Counted from the first letter of the stretch, positions 8,574 through 17,196 are shown. The stretch: 64,000 nt of DNA from Arthrobacter sp. EM1 (GCF_029964055.1 NZ_CP124836.1:2108001-2172000); one strand, 5' to 3'. Numbers and translations: made by a program. The notes: generated by a model from the letters alone, not told the origin.

Positions 8574-9068
8574 CTAGGAAACGGGTTTGGCTGGTGCGCC
8601 CGGACGGCCGAACCGCGGCGGCAGGACCAGGAGGAACATGATGGCTGCGATCACCACGGCGGCGGCGTAGATCGTGACCTGATGCGTCGCAAGCGGGGCC
8701 CCGTTGTACATGGTGACTCCTACGGCCAGCAGGGCGACGGCGAGCACCACCACGGCAAAAAGCTGCTGCCGCCGAAGGCCGGCAAGAAGTAACGCCGCAG
8801 GCAACACGTACCAGAGTATGCTCGCCGTGCCCATTGCGTTGATCTGGGCGATCACGGATCCCGTGCCGGGTATTGCCGCGACGACTGACCCGAAAAACAT
8901 CGCACCGCAATGAAGGACCAAGCCCGCGACGCCGGCCACCGCGAGCACCAGCTCACCCGGAGTGACGCGCCGGGCCAGCCTGGCATGCGGGACAGCCGGG
9001 GCCAGAAGCCGGATTACCAGCAACACACCGGCGATCGCGGCAAGGCTTAACAGAAATTCATTCGACAT
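8574..9068 (-). CDS. hypothetical multi-pass membrane protein
   Basis: I do not recognise this 164-residue protein. It has about five hydrophobic segments: FLLSLAAIAGVLLVIRLLA, ELVLAVAGVAGLVLHCGAMF, ILWYVLPAALLLAGL, LFAVVVLAVALLAVGVTMY and VTIYAAAVVIAAIMFLLVL. It ends in a short basic, Pro-rich tail (PRFGRPGAPAKPVS). There is no catalytic motif. It starts at ATG 9068 and ends 150 bases from the convergent def gene. The gap 8424-8573 shows no gene or convincing hairpin. Confidence 0.65.
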   Translation of the reverse strand: MSNEFLLSLAAIAGVLLVIRLLAPAVPHARLARRVTPGELVLAVAGVAGLVLHCGAMFFGSVVAAIPGTGSVIAQINAMGTASILWYVLPAALLLAGLRRQQLFAVVVLAVALLAVGVTMYNGAPLATHQVTIYAAAVVIAAIMFLLVLPPRFGRPGAPAKPVS

Positions 9069-9132
9069 CCTCCCAGCCTACCGAGCCGCCCCGGCCGGGC
9101 ATCAGCCGCTGCGGCCCGCCGGCGGTGCCCCG

Positions 9133-10029
9133 TTAGCGGTGCCCGGACTTCAGCAGGATGGCCGCATGATCGGGAACGTAGCGGAACAATTCCCGTGGCG
9201 GCCGGGTGTAGTTGACCGCCCGCGGCCTTTCCGGCAACGTCACGGGCTCCATCCGAACCTCGGTGTAGTCGATCCCGGCGAGCAGATGGGCGATCATGTT
9301 GATCCGGGCCCGGCGCTTGTCCTCGGCCTCGACTACATACCAGGGCGAGTCGGCGGTGTCCGTCTGCATAAACATGTCGTCCTTGGCCCGGGAATAGTCT
9401 TCCCAACGGAGGATCGCTTCCCGGTCCATCGGCGAAAGCTTCCATTGCCGCATCGGATCATCCAGCCGCGATTTGAACCGGCGTTCCTGTTCCGCATGGC
9501 TGATCGAAAACCAGTACTTGAACATCAGAATGCCGTCCTGGATCAGCAGGCGTTCAAAGACGGGGCATTGGGCCATAAAACGCTTGTGTTCCGCTGGTGT
9601 GCAGAATCCCATCACATGTTCGACGCCGGCGCGGTTGTACCAGGAGCGGTCCATCAGGACGATCTCCCCGGCCGCGGGAAGATGCTCCACATAACGCTGG
9701 AAATACCATTCGCCGCGCTGCCGGTCCGTCGGGGCGGGCAACGCCACAATCCGGGCAACACGAGGATTCAAGTATTCGGTAACCCGCTTGATAGCGCTGC
9801 CCTTACCGGCGGCGTCGCGTCCCTCGAAAATCACCAGGACGCGCGCTCCGGTGCTGCGGACCCATTCCTGCAATGAAACGAGTTCGGCCTGGAGCCGGGC
9901 CAGCTCGGCCTCGTAAACGCCCAGGGGCAATCGTCCGGAGGGTCCGGCGGCATCTCCCTTGGCGCGCTTGCGATCATCCTGTGAGGTGCCGGAGCCAGCC
10001 TTGCCGCCGCCGGCCTTGCGATGTGCCAT
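9133..10029 (-). CDS. ppk2: polyphosphate kinase 2 (PPK2) family protein
   Basis: PPK2 enzymes transfer phosphate between polyphosphate and nucleotides. The 298-residue protein has a basic, Gly-rich first 35 residues, then the P-loop FEGRDAAGKGSAIK, the Walker B/lid region LMDRSWYNRAGVEHVMGFC and conserved QCPVFERLLIQDGI, WFSISHAEQERRFKSR, and PWYVVEAEDKRRARIN. This is a one-domain class I-like PPK2. The start ATG at 10029 gives MAHRKAGGGK and follows GGGGACC; the frame is open further upstream, but with no family similarity. It is divergent from the sugar kinase at 10164 across 134 bases. Confidence 0.92.
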   Translation of the reverse strand: MAHRKAGGGKAGSGTSQDDRKRAKGDAAGPSGRLPLGVYEAELARLQAELVSLQEWVRSTGARVLVIFEGRDAAGKGSAIKRVTEYLNPRVARIVALPAPTDRQRGEWYFQRYVEHLPAAGEIVLMDRSWYNRAGVEHVMGFCTPAEHKRFMAQCPVFERLLIQDGILMFKYWFSISHAEQERRFKSRLDDPMRQWKLSPMDREAILRWEDYSRAKDDMFMQTDTADSPWYVVEAEDKRRARINMIAHLLAGIDYTEVRMEPVTLPERPRAVNYTRPPRELFRYVPDHAAILLKSGHR

Positions 10030-10163
10030 GGTCCCCGTTCCACCTTCCGCGGCGGGATCTCCTGCCGCGTGCCCTGCCGTGCCCATTCTTGCCGAGCAAT
10101 GGACAGCCCACAAGAGGCCGTCCGGCCGGGTACACCGGCGGTGCGCAGCCCTATGCTTAGGCC

Positions 10164-11144
10164 ATGCCAGACCCCAGACCGACGCCAATGCAGCCGATCC
10201 TCACACTCACCGTAAATCCCGCGCTGGACCTCAGTACTGCCACGGAGCATGTCATCAGTGGCCACAAGATGCGGTGCGGCGCAAGCCGCCTGGACCCGGG
10301 CGGCGGCGGGGTCAATGTCTCGCGGGTGGTGCAGCGCCTGGGCGGCCGCACCCTGGCCATCTACACCGCCGGCGGACCCACCGGAGAGGCATACCGCAGG
10401 CTGATCGAGGCCGAACGCGTTCCCACCCTCGCCGTGCCGATCCACGGCAATACCCGGGAGGACTTCACGGTCGATGAGACCACCACCGGCAAGCAGTTCC
10501 GTTTTGTCCTCCAGGGCCCCGAATTGACTGAGACCGAATGGCGTTTGTGCCTGGCACTGGTGGCGGATTCACTGCCCGCCGGCGGCTATATCGTGGCCAG
10601 CGGCAGCCTCCCGCCGGGGGTTCCGGACGACTTCTACGCCCGCGTGGCACGGCTGGCGAGGCGCCATGGTGCGCGCTGCATCGTGGACGCGTCCGGTCCG
10701 GCGCTGGCCGAAGCCCTCGCCGAGGGGGTATTCCTGGTGAAGCCAAGCCGGCGTGAACTGGGGTTGCACTTTGGCACAACTCTGGAGGGCGAAGAGAGCG
10801 AAGTCGAGGCTGCCGCGGCGTTGGTTGCTGACGGCGCCGCGGAACATGTCGCCTTAACGCTTGGCGGCGAAGGAGCCGTACTCGCCTCGGAGTCCGGGAT
10901 CCTTCGGCTGGCCGTACCGCGGGTGCAGGTTCGCAGCACCGTCGGAGCCGGGGACAGCTTCCTCGCCGCTTTTGTGCTCCGGCTGGCCCAGGGCCGCACC
11001 CTGGCGGAGTCGCTCCGGGCCGCGGTCGCTGCCGGGAGCGCTACGGTGACCACACCGGCCACCGAGCTTTGCCGCCGCGATGAGGTCGAACGCCTGGAGG
11101 CCGAACTCAACATCCGGGCCGCCGACGGGATCCCCGCAGAGTGA
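10164..11144 (+). CDS. PfkB-family phosphofructokinase-type sugar kinase
   Basis: A 326-residue ribokinase-fold kinase close to 1-phosphofructokinase and the minor 6-phosphofructokinase. Signatures are TLTVNPALDLS at the start, the substrate-binding GGGGVNVSRVV with adjacent LGG, YIVASGSLPPGVP, LVKPSRREL, and the ATP/catalytic GAGDSFLAAFVLRLAQG with the base Asp. It probably phosphorylates fructose-6-phosphate, tagatose-6-phosphate or fructose-1-phosphate; the substrate cannot be fixed from sequence. There is no fructose PTS gene beside it, which favours a Pfk-2-like role. Its stop overlaps the GTG start of the next small lipoprotein gene by 4 bases. Confidence 0.88.
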   Translation: MPDPRPTPMQPILTLTVNPALDLSTATEHVISGHKMRCGASRLDPGGGGVNVSRVVQRLGGRTLAIYTAGGPTGEAYRRLIEAERVPTLAVPIHGNTREDFTVDETTTGKQFRFVLQGPELTETEWRLCLALVADSLPAGGYIVASGSLPPGVPDDFYARVARLARRHGARCIVDASGPALAEALAEGVFLVKPSRRELGLHFGTTLEGEESEVEAAAALVADGAAEHVALTLGGEGAVLASESGILRLAVPRVQVRSTVGAGDSFLAAFVLRLAQGRTLAESLRAAVAAGSATVTTPATELCRRDEVERLEAELNIRAADGIPAE

Positions 11145-11449
11145 AGCTGCGACCGGCTCCCCTGGCGCTCGGGCTGCTGTTTGCTGCGGGAACGGCCGGC
11201 TGCTCGGGCTCCGCGCCAACTGCCTGCCCTGCCCTTGCGTGGTTCAACTCCCTGAGTGTGACCTTGGACGGCAATTCTCAATTGGTGAGCCTGGTCGAGT
11301 TCTGCGCGGAGGACGTCTGTTCGGTGCGCTACGCCGCAGGCGGCGGCGTCCTGGCCCGGCGCGAAGTACAGCTGGACTGGACCAGGGTGGGCGGCAGCGA
11401 AGCATGCGGCGGTCCGGCAACAGCCGGCCCCGTCAGGCTCACCATCTAA
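11141..11449 (+). CDS. small lipoprotein
   Basis: A 102-residue protein beginning with GTG at 11141, inside the stop of the kinase gene (GTGA overlap), so translation is probably coupled. A short basic start (MKLRPAP), hydrophobic core and lipobox GTAGC predict lipid modification at about Cys21. The mature part has four more Cys (TACPAL, EFCAEDVCSV, SEACGG), suggesting disulfides outside the membrane. I do not recognise the family. The following interval to 11629 contains no gene that I can support. Confidence 0.6.
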   Translation: MKLRPAPLALGLLFAAGTAGCSGSAPTACPALAWFNSLSVTLDGNSQLVSLVEFCAEDVCSVRYAAGGGVLARREVQLDWTRVGGSEACGGPATAGPVRLTI

Positions 11450-11628
11450 GCACGCTGCGGCCCGTGCCGGTTCTTCCCGGGGAGGGGAGGGAGCCGCTTG
11501 GCCAGCCAGCTCAGGGTCAACAGCTCAAAGTCACTCCAGCTGCCTTTCCGGGGCGGACACCGCCGTGTCCTGAAGCTCGTCCGGAGCCACACCAGGACCG
11601 CGCGGTCATCCGGCCGGGCGCACGCAGC

Positions 11629-12450
11629 CTACCGGGCAGCCGGCACAACAGTCTGCTGTTCGGGACAGGAGGCGAGGATCCGTTTTATGGCCTCCTTCTC
11701 CGCCGGGGTGACCCACAACAGGTAGGCAGCCTTGACCGATATTTGCCGGGCCACGTAGTGGCAACGCAAGGCCTTGTTCGGTGGAAGCCAGGTCGCGGCG
11801 TCGGATGCACTCTTGTCCTGGTTCGCAGCCCCGTCGACGGCGATCAGGTTCAGCGGATCGTTTGCCAGATGCTCCCGCTGCCCGGCGCTCAACTGCTGGG
11901 CACCCTTCTGCCAGGCGTCGCCCAGGGCCACAACATGGTCGATCTGTACGTCTTTGCTGCTCCCGCTTCCCCGCCGGAACCTGATCTGCTGGCCGGTGTA
12001 TGGTTCCCGGAGCGTTCCGGCGGCCACCTGGCAGGTGGATCCCCCGGTGAACTCGAGGTCCGAAAGGTCGCGGCGAAGGATGTCGTTTCGGGTATCGCAA
12101 CCGTTCAGGTCCACGTCGAGCCATGCCTGGCCGAATGCCCCGCGGTCATAGTCGGCCCGGGCTGCCCGGCCCTTGACCGCCAGCGTTTCGAGCAGCACAG
12201 CAGCGGAGCCAGCCGGAACGGGACGCACGGAAGCGACCGCATTCATCCAGCGCGCCGCCAGCACCGGCGCCTCGCCGGGCCCCCCTCCGGGGGGTTCCAC
12301 AGCCGCGAACTGCCCGGCGGTGAAAAACCAGCCGAGCCCCGCTGCTACGGCGAGGGCCACTGCGGCAAGCAGGGCCCACGCCTGGCGGGACCGCCGTCGT
12401 GACTGCCGGAATTCCGGCCATGTCCGGGTCACACCCGCACCAGGGCACAC
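11629..12450 (-). CDS. membrane-anchored or secreted HNH endonuclease-family protein
   Basis: A 273-residue protein with an Arg-rich N-terminus (RQSRRRSRQ), one hydrophobic segment (WALLAAVALAVAAGLGWFF) and an extracytoplasmic domain. The C-terminal half carries an HNH-type (DUF1524/GmrSD-like) fold: VQIDHVVALGDAWQKGA with Asp-His, ANDPLNLIAVDGAANQDKSAS, and NKALRCHYVARQISVK. Such proteins are common in actinobacteria and are thought to be extracellular nucleases. The GTG at 12450 is used here; GTG at 12432 is an alternative, and neither has a good ribosome site. It is convergent with the small lipoprotein gene. Confidence 0.8.
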   Translation of the reverse strand: MCPGAGVTRTWPEFRQSRRRSRQAWALLAAVALAVAAGLGWFFTAGQFAAVEPPGGGPGEAPVLAARWMNAVASVRPVPAGSAAVLLETLAVKGRAARADYDRGAFGQAWLDVDLNGCDTRNDILRRDLSDLEFTGGSTCQVAAGTLREPYTGQQIRFRRGSGSSKDVQIDHVVALGDAWQKGAQQLSAGQREHLANDPLNLIAVDGAANQDKSASDAATWLPPNKALRCHYVARQISVKAAYLLWVTPAEKEAIKRILASCPEQQTVVPAAR

Positions 12451-12561
12451 TGCCGGGTGCCGGTCCGTTCCGGGGCGGGACGACTTCCTTCCACCCCTGA
12501 AGGCTAAATCCGGTCTCCGCCGCCGCCGCAGTTTTCCACAGTGTGGAGGACAGGTGCCCGG

Positions 12562-12771
12562 CTAGTTCTCCTTCGTCACCCGCACAAGGTCCTCGTTGGC
12601 GAGGGACATCAGGGATTCGAGTTGCTGGACCCGCGCCTCGTCTACCTCCCCGGCCGCATACTTGGTGCGTGCATCGTCGAGGAGCCGCTTGGCTTCCTTA
12701 ACGTTCCGGTGCGCGACGTCCAACGCGTGTTCAAGAGTGGTTTCGTGGTCTACTGCCGGGTTTTGTTCCAT
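12562..12771 (-). CDS. small helical hypothetical protein
   Basis: A 69-residue, charged, helix-forming protein. It begins MEQNPAVDHETTLEHALDV and has long heptad-like stretches (HRNVKEAKRLLDDARTKYAAGE, RVQQLESLMSLANEDL) consistent with a two-helix coiled coil. No known domain is recognised. The ATG at 12771 is the only reasonable start. It lies between the HNH gene and gap on the same strand. Confidence 0.6.
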   Translation of the reverse strand: MEQNPAVDHETTLEHALDVAHRNVKEAKRLLDDARTKYAAGEVDEARVQQLESLMSLANEDLVRVTKEN

Positions 12772-12849
12772 TGAACCATTGTGGTGCGCATTCCAGGTCG
12801 ATTCCAGCGGACCGGCCGGGAATGCGCCACAGAGTTCAGAAATGTCCGG

Positions 12850-14346
12850 TCAGGCGGTGACCTCAACGCGAAGACCGGCTGCCTGCAGGGTGGCAGCCGC
12901 GTCCTTGGCGGGGAACGACGGCGGGTTCACGCCGGCCATTTCCTCCATAACGCGGACCACCTGGCAGCTGTAGCCGAACTCGTTGTCGTACCAGACGTAG
13001 AGGATAACGTTCTTGTCGTTGGTGATGGTGGCAAGGCCGTCGATTATTCCTGCCCGGCGTGAGCCGACGAAGTCGGTGGAGACAACCTCCGGCGAATCGA
13101 TGTAGTCGAGCTGCTTGCGCAGCTCCGAGTGCAGCGACATTTCCCGGAGGTAGTCGTTGACCTCATCCTTGGTGGTGCCGTTTTCCAGGCTCAGGTTCAG
13201 GATGGCCAGGGACACGTCCGGGGTGGGCACCCGGATGGAACTTCCCGTCAGCTTGCCGAGCAGCTCCGGGAGTGCCTTCGCCACTGCCGTGGCCGCCCCG
13301 GTCTCGGTGATCACCATATTCAGGGCGGCGGAGCGTCCGCGCCGGTCACCCTTGTGGAAGTTATCGATCAGGTTCTGGTCGTTGGTGAAGGAGTGGACGG
13401 TCTCCACATGGCCGTGAACGACGCCGTACCGGTCGTTGATCGCCTTCAGGACAGGAGTGATGGCATTCGTGGTGCAGGAAGCCGCGGAGACGATCCTGTC
13501 CGCATCGGTGATCGTTGCGTGGTTGATGCCGTGAACGATGTTCTTCAGCTCGCCCTTGCCCGGAGCAGTTAGCAGAACCCGGGATGCGCCCTTGCTCTTG
13601 AGGTGCTGGGAGAGTCCGTCGGCGTCGCGCCAGCGTCCCGTGTTGTCGACGACGAGTGCGTTGTGGATGCCGTAGGCGGTGTAGTCGATGGTGGCGGGGT
13701 TGTCCGAGTAGATGACCTGGATCTGAACGCCGTTCGCGGTGATGGTGTCGTTTTCGAGGTCCACCTTGATGGTGCCTTCGAAGGAACCGTGGACCGAGTC
13801 GCGGCGCAGCAGGCTGGCACGCTTGGCAAGGTCATTGTCCGAACCGCGGCGGACCACAATAGCGCGCAGCCGCAGCCCATGCCCGCCGCCGGCCTTTTCG
13901 ATCAGGAGCCGGGCCAGGAGCCGGCCGATGCGGCCAAATCCGTAGAGGACGACGTCGGTGCTGGTGCGGTCGTCGGCGCCGCGCTTGCCCACAACATCGG
14001 CCAGCTCCGCACGGAGGAACTCGTCCAGGGTGGCACCCTTGCCCTCGACGCGGTACTTCTCGGTGAGGCGGGCGACGTCGATGGCTGCGGCGCCGAGGTC
14101 CAGCGTGGTCAGGGCGTCCAGCAGCGGGGCGGTCTCCTCAAGACGCAGTTCTTCCTTGCTCATCCGACGGGCGAAGCGGTGTGCCTTCAGGATGTTCATG
14201 GTGGACTTGTTGATCAGGCTGCGGCCGTGGATGGACGTCACCACGTTGTTCTCGCGGTACAGCCGGCCGATCACCGGGATCATGGCCTCGGCGAGCGCCT
14301 CCCGGCCCATCCACGTATCAAGACAAGAATCTGACGTCTGGCTCAC
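12850..14346 (-). CDS. gap: glyceraldehyde-3-phosphate dehydrogenase, N-terminally extended form
   Basis: A 498-residue protein, about 150 residues longer than classical GapA. The extension (residues 1 to about 130) is helical, with NILKAHRFARRMSKEELRLEE. The Rossmann start VVLYGFGRIGRLLARLL follows, then the catalytic SAASCTTNAITPVLKA with the nucleophile Cys, the phosphate/substrate segments TVHSFTNDQNLID and GDRRGRSAALNMV, and YVWYDNEFGYSCQVVRV. This matches the long GapB-like group (for example C. glutamicum GapB), associated with gluconeogenic and often NADP-linked activity; the direction here is inferred. The start is GTG at 14346 with AGGAAGG seven bases upstream. A 16-bp perfect palindrome lies 26 bases before it. 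Confidence 0.92.
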   Translation of the reverse strand: MSQTSDSCLDTWMGREALAEAMIPVIGRLYRENNVVTSIHGRSLINKSTMNILKAHRFARRMSKEELRLEETAPLLDALTTLDLGAAAIDVARLTEKYRVEGKGATLDEFLRAELADVVGKRGADDRTSTDVVLYGFGRIGRLLARLLIEKAGGGHGLRLRAIVVRRGSDNDLAKRASLLRRDSVHGSFEGTIKVDLENDTITANGVQIQVIYSDNPATIDYTAYGIHNALVVDNTGRWRDADGLSQHLKSKGASRVLLTAPGKGELKNIVHGINHATITDADRIVSAASCTTNAITPVLKAINDRYGVVHGHVETVHSFTNDQNLIDNFHKGDRRGRSAALNMVITETGAATAVAKALPELLGKLTGSSIRVPTPDVSLAILNLSLENGTTKDEVNDYLREMSLHSELRKQLDYIDSPEVVSTDFVGSRRAGIIDGLATITNDKNVILYVWYDNEFGYSCQVVRVMEEMAGVNPPSFPAKDAAATLQAAGLRVEVTA

Positions 14347-14695
14347 AGAAATACCTTCCTAAAATCCACCACATACGGCGCCGTATGCGGAAGTCGGCTG
14401 CCGGAGGGTGTCCGGAACCTGGGCTCCGGGGATTCGGTCCACCCCGGGCGCACGTGTCAAGCAAAACGAAAGCCGCCGGCTGCGAACGCAGACCCGACGG
14501 CAGAACATCTACGTTCGTCTTCCATTCTACCGGCGGCCCGGAAGGGACCGGTGCCCCGTTACGCGTGAAATGACTCACACGCGGCCCGGGTTAGCCCGTC
14601 GTGCCCACCGGCACACCCAACGCAGGACAGCTGCGACGCCGGGCTCTGGCGCCCTCCGGCCTAAGCAGCTGCCCGCTACCCTCTAGGATGTTCCT
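14347..14695. other. intergenic region upstream of gap (349 bases)
   Basis: No gene is supported here. On the minus strand, toward gap, it holds a TTGACA at about 14458-14463, a TAGAAT at about 14530 and the palindrome at 14372-14387. A GCCGCCGG/CCGGCGGC pair lies about 50 bases apart near 14473 and 14530. These may be promoter parts, but none makes a convincing spaced -35/-10 pair. Confidence 0.4.
14372..14387. promoter_or_regulatory. 16-bp perfect palindrome upstream of gap
   Basis: CATACGGCGCCGTATG is fully self-complementary and extends to a 22-bp imperfect palindrome at 14369-14390. It sits 26 bases upstream of the gap start codon on the transcribed leader or promoter side, a usual place for a dimeric repressor operator. 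No regulator is encoded beside it. Confidence 0.45.
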
Positions 14696-14848
14696 ATGGG
14701 ACTAATAATCACTCTACTTATCATCTGGCTCGTTTTGTCCGTCCTCGGCTTTGTCGTCAAGGGCCTTCTCTGGCTGGCCGTCGTTGGCCTGATCCTCTTT
14801 GTGGCAACCGGCGTCTGGGGCTGGGTGAAGCGTAAGGCCAAGGCCTAA
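14696..14848 (+). CDS. 50-residue single-gene membrane protein
   Basis: A small open frame, ATG at 14696 to TAA at 14848. It encodes two hydrophobic segments, LIITLLIIWLVLSVLGFVV and LLWLAVVGLILFVATGVW, ending in a basic tail GWVKRKAKA. AGGA lies 7 bases before the ATG, and a 14-bp-stem terminator follows 22 bases after the stop, so it looks like a complete one-gene transcription unit. I do not recognise a function. It resembles the short hydrophobic proteins common in actinobacteria, and the basic end should stay in the cytoplasm. Confidence 0.72.
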   Translation: MGLIITLLIIWLVLSVLGFVVKGLLWLAVVGLILFVATGVWGWVKRKAKA

Positions 14849-14870
14849 CACTGCCATTGGTCCATACCGG

Positions 14871-14909
14871 CGGTGGCCGGCACCTTTCGGTGCCGGCCAC
14901 CGCTTTTTT
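14871..14909 (+). terminator. strong intrinsic terminator
   Basis: Perfect 14-bp stem CGGTGGCCGGCACC / GGTGCCGGCCACCG with loop TTTC, followed by C and six T. It serves the small membrane protein gene and insulates it from the oppositely oriented rnpB. Confidence 0.93.
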
Positions 14910-14990
14910 GGTGCGCGGCGGGTGCGCGGCAGCGCGCACCGCAGCGCGCCGCGGGGTTTGTCGTTACGCGGCCTAACCGGTGGTGTGGGT

Positions 14991-15386
14991 GGATGGGTTG
15001 ACCGATACGCCGGGTTCTGTGTTCCCGCGCCGTTGCCAGCACAGGAATAGCGGCCATCCATCTACGAACGCCGTTGCCGGCGCCCTCCAGCAGCCTACCC
15101 GGACACTCGGGCGGGCAGCCCTCAAACGTGTCCTGTCTGGCCTTGCTCCGGGTGGGGTTTACCTAGCCTTCCCGGTCACCCGGGAAGCTGGTGGTCTCTT
15201 ACACCACCGTTTCACCCTTACCTGCCCTGCCGGCTGTGCAAGCACACCCGGCACGCAGGCGGTCTGTTCTCTGTGGCACTGGCCTGCGGGTTACCCCGAG
15301 TGGGCGTTACCCACCACCCTGCCCTGCGGAGCCCGGACGTTCCTCGAGCCACTTGCGTGACGCGCGGCCGCCTAGTCAACCCATCC
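14991..15386 (-). ncRNA. rnpB: RNase P RNA, bacterial class A
   Basis: The minus strand shows the universal RNase P RNA elements. Near the 5' end is GAGGAACGTCCGGGCTCC (P4 5' strand), then AGAGAACAGACCGCC, and near the 3' end ACAGAACCCGGCGTATCGG (P4 3' strand and L15-adjacent region). The P1 stem is GGATGGGTTGAC pairing with GGTCAACCCATCC, which sets the ends at about 15386 and 14991, roughly 396 nt. This is the catalytic subunit that cuts tRNA 5' leaders. The ends are set by P1 pairing and may be off by a few bases. Confidence 0.96.
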
Positions 15387-15454
15387 GCCGTCTATTCTAC
15401 GGTCACTGCGGGCCGGCCCGGCAACACCTCCGGCGCCGGGCCTATGATCGGGGA

Positions 15455-16372
15455 ATGGACGCGGCAGAACTGAGCCGGCGCCGTTTGCTGGAGCTGGCGG
15501 GAATCGGAGTGGGTGCGTCCGCCCTGGCAGCCTGCGCTCCCGGAATCCCATCCCCTGCCGCGCCACCGCCGGCGCCGCCTGCGGGTCCCGCGGGTGGGCA
15601 GGCGAACCCGACGGCGGGTTCGACCCGGACGCCTGCTGTCCCGTTGACCGTCCGGACCAGGACGGGATCATTTGTTTCGGTGTTCCGCCCCGGAATCAGC
15701 ACCGGCTGGTCACTGGCCGCCCCCGAAGCCCCGCCCGGCGCGGCGCGGCCCGATCTGCCGCTGGCGGTATTCCTGCACGGTCTCGGCGGCAGCCACACGG
15801 TGCTGCTGGAGGAACTGGCCGCCCACGAGGCGCTTCGGCGGCACCTCGACGCCGGCGGTCTGCCCTTCGGGATAGCCGCCGTGGACGGCGGAAACAGCTG
15901 GTGGCACCCCCGCGCTGACGGCAGCGACACCCAGGCAATGCTGATCCAGGAGTTCATTCCGTTCCTCGGCGGCCAGGGGTACGACCTTGGCCGGATCGGC
16001 CTCTTTGGCCTCTCGATGGGCGGCTTCGGTTCGCTGCTGCTCGCCTCGCAGGGCCGCTTGCCCGGTGTACGGGCCGTCGCAGCCATGAGTCCGGCTCTCT
16101 GGGACCACTACGACCCGCGCACCGACAGCGCCTTCGACGGTCCGGACGACTTTGCGGCCCATAACGTGTTCGCGCTCCGCCCAAGACTCGCAGCGCTGCC
16201 CAAACGAATCGACTGCGGGACCGCGGACACCCTTGCCGGAACGGTTCGCCAGTACCGGGAGGGGCTCCCGGGCGCCGTCGAGGGCGGCTTCCAGCCCGGC
16301 GGCCACGACTCCGGCTATTGGCGCTCCATCCTCCCCGAGGTCTTGTCCTTCCTGGGCCGGAACCTGGCCTGA
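15455..16372 (+). CDS. Tat-exported lipoprotein esterase (alpha/beta hydrolase)
   Basis: A 305-residue protein starting at ATG 15455 just after GGGGA. The N-terminus SRRRLLELAGIGVGASALAAC combines a twin-arginine motif with a lipobox (LAAC), so it is probably exported folded by Tat and lipid-anchored. A Pro/Ala-rich linker follows. The catalytic domain has an oxyanion motif FLHGLGGSH and the nucleophile elbow GLFGLSMGGFGS; GGFQPGGHDSGYW near the end contains the probable His. It resembles the esterase D / mycolyltransferase-like (antigen 85 superfamily) hydrolases. The substrate is unknown. Confidence 0.82.
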   Translation: MDAAELSRRRLLELAGIGVGASALAACAPGIPSPAAPPPAPPAGPAGGQANPTAGSTRTPAVPLTVRTRTGSFVSVFRPGISTGWSLAAPEAPPGAARPDLPLAVFLHGLGGSHTVLLEELAAHEALRRHLDAGGLPFGIAAVDGGNSWWHPRADGSDTQAMLIQEFIPFLGGQGYDLGRIGLFGLSMGGFGSLLLASQGRLPGVRAVAAMSPALWDHYDPRTDSAFDGPDDFAAHNVFALRPRLAALPKRIDCGTADTLAGTVRQYREGLPGAVEGGFQPGGHDSGYWRSILPEVLSFLGRNLA

Positions 16373-16431
16373 ACTTCGGTCGGAAGCTGCCGGCGGCCGG
16401 CCCGCGCAGGACGCGCCGCTAAGCTTGGACG

Positions 16432-17196
16432 GTGCTGATTCTGCTGCCGCCCTCCGAAGGCAAGACTCCCGCCACGGCCGGCGACGCCGTCGACTGGGCC
16501 ACCTTGAGCTTCCCCGAATTGAACAGCTACCGTGCCAAGGTGCTGGCGGGCCTTGGTACGGTCAGCGCCCACGAGGACGCCCTGGCGCTGTTGGGCGTTG
16601 GCGCCTCCCTCTGGGCCGACGTCGAGCGGAACACCAGGCTGCACGCCGAACCGGCAGCCCCGGCCCACCAGGTCTACTCAGGGGTGCTTTACGACGCCTT
16701 GGACTACAACAGCCTCACGCCTTCGCAGCGGAAAAGAGCGGACGCTTCCGTGCTGGTCATTTCGGCACTCTGGGGTGCCATCCACTTCGGGGACCGGGTG
16801 CCGGCGTATCGGTTGTCAATGGCCGCTGCGTTGCCCGACGTCGGACGCCTGGCATCTTTTTGGAAGCCGCACCTCAGCGCGGCGCTCGCGACCGTCACCG
16901 CTGGCGAACTGCTTGTGGACTGCCGTTCCAGCACGTACGCCGCCGCGTGGGCTCCGCCGCCGCCGCAGACCGTGGCCGTGAACGTGTTTACCGAGGCCAA
17001 AGGCGTCCGGAAGGTCGTCAGCCACTTCGCCAAGCACACCCGTGGCGAGCTCGCCCGGCACCTGCTGAGCCGGCGGGGTCCGGCACCGCAGACTCCCGCC
17101 CGGCTGCAGAAAGCCGCGGCCGAAAAGTGGACAGCGGAACTGGTCGAGGGCACGTCCCGGAAGCCGCACACCCTCAACCTGATCCTGCCCAACTAG
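16432..17196 (+). CDS. yaaA: YaaA family peroxide-stress protein (DUF328)
   Basis: A 254-residue protein with the family start LILLPPSEGKTP (PSE-K motif) and conserved segments YSGVLYDALDY, ISALWGAIHFGDRVPAYRLSM, LASFWKPHLSAAL, LLVDCRSSTYAAAW and VVSHFAKHTRGELARHL. In E. coli, YaaA lowers intracellular free iron under H2O2 stress and binds DNA. The start is GTG at 16432. It follows the esterase by 59 bases on the same strand and ends at a long bidirectional hairpin. Confidence 0.9.
   Translation: MLILLPPSEGKTPATAGDAVDWATLSFPELNSYRAKVLAGLGTVSAHEDALALLGVGASLWADVERNTRLHAEPAAPAHQVYSGVLYDALDYNSLTPSQRKRADASVLVISALWGAIHFGDRVPAYRLSMAAALPDVGRLASFWKPHLSAALATVTAGELLVDCRSSTYAAAWAPPPPQTVAVNVFTEAKGVRKVVSHFAKHTRGELARHLLSRRGPAPQTPARLQKAAAEKWTAELVEGTSRKPHTLNLILPN

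Noticed and set aside
14505..14523. LexA-type SOS box GAAC...GTTC near 14510
   Set aside because: The half-sites are separated by six bases, not four, and the gene downstream is not an SOS gene.
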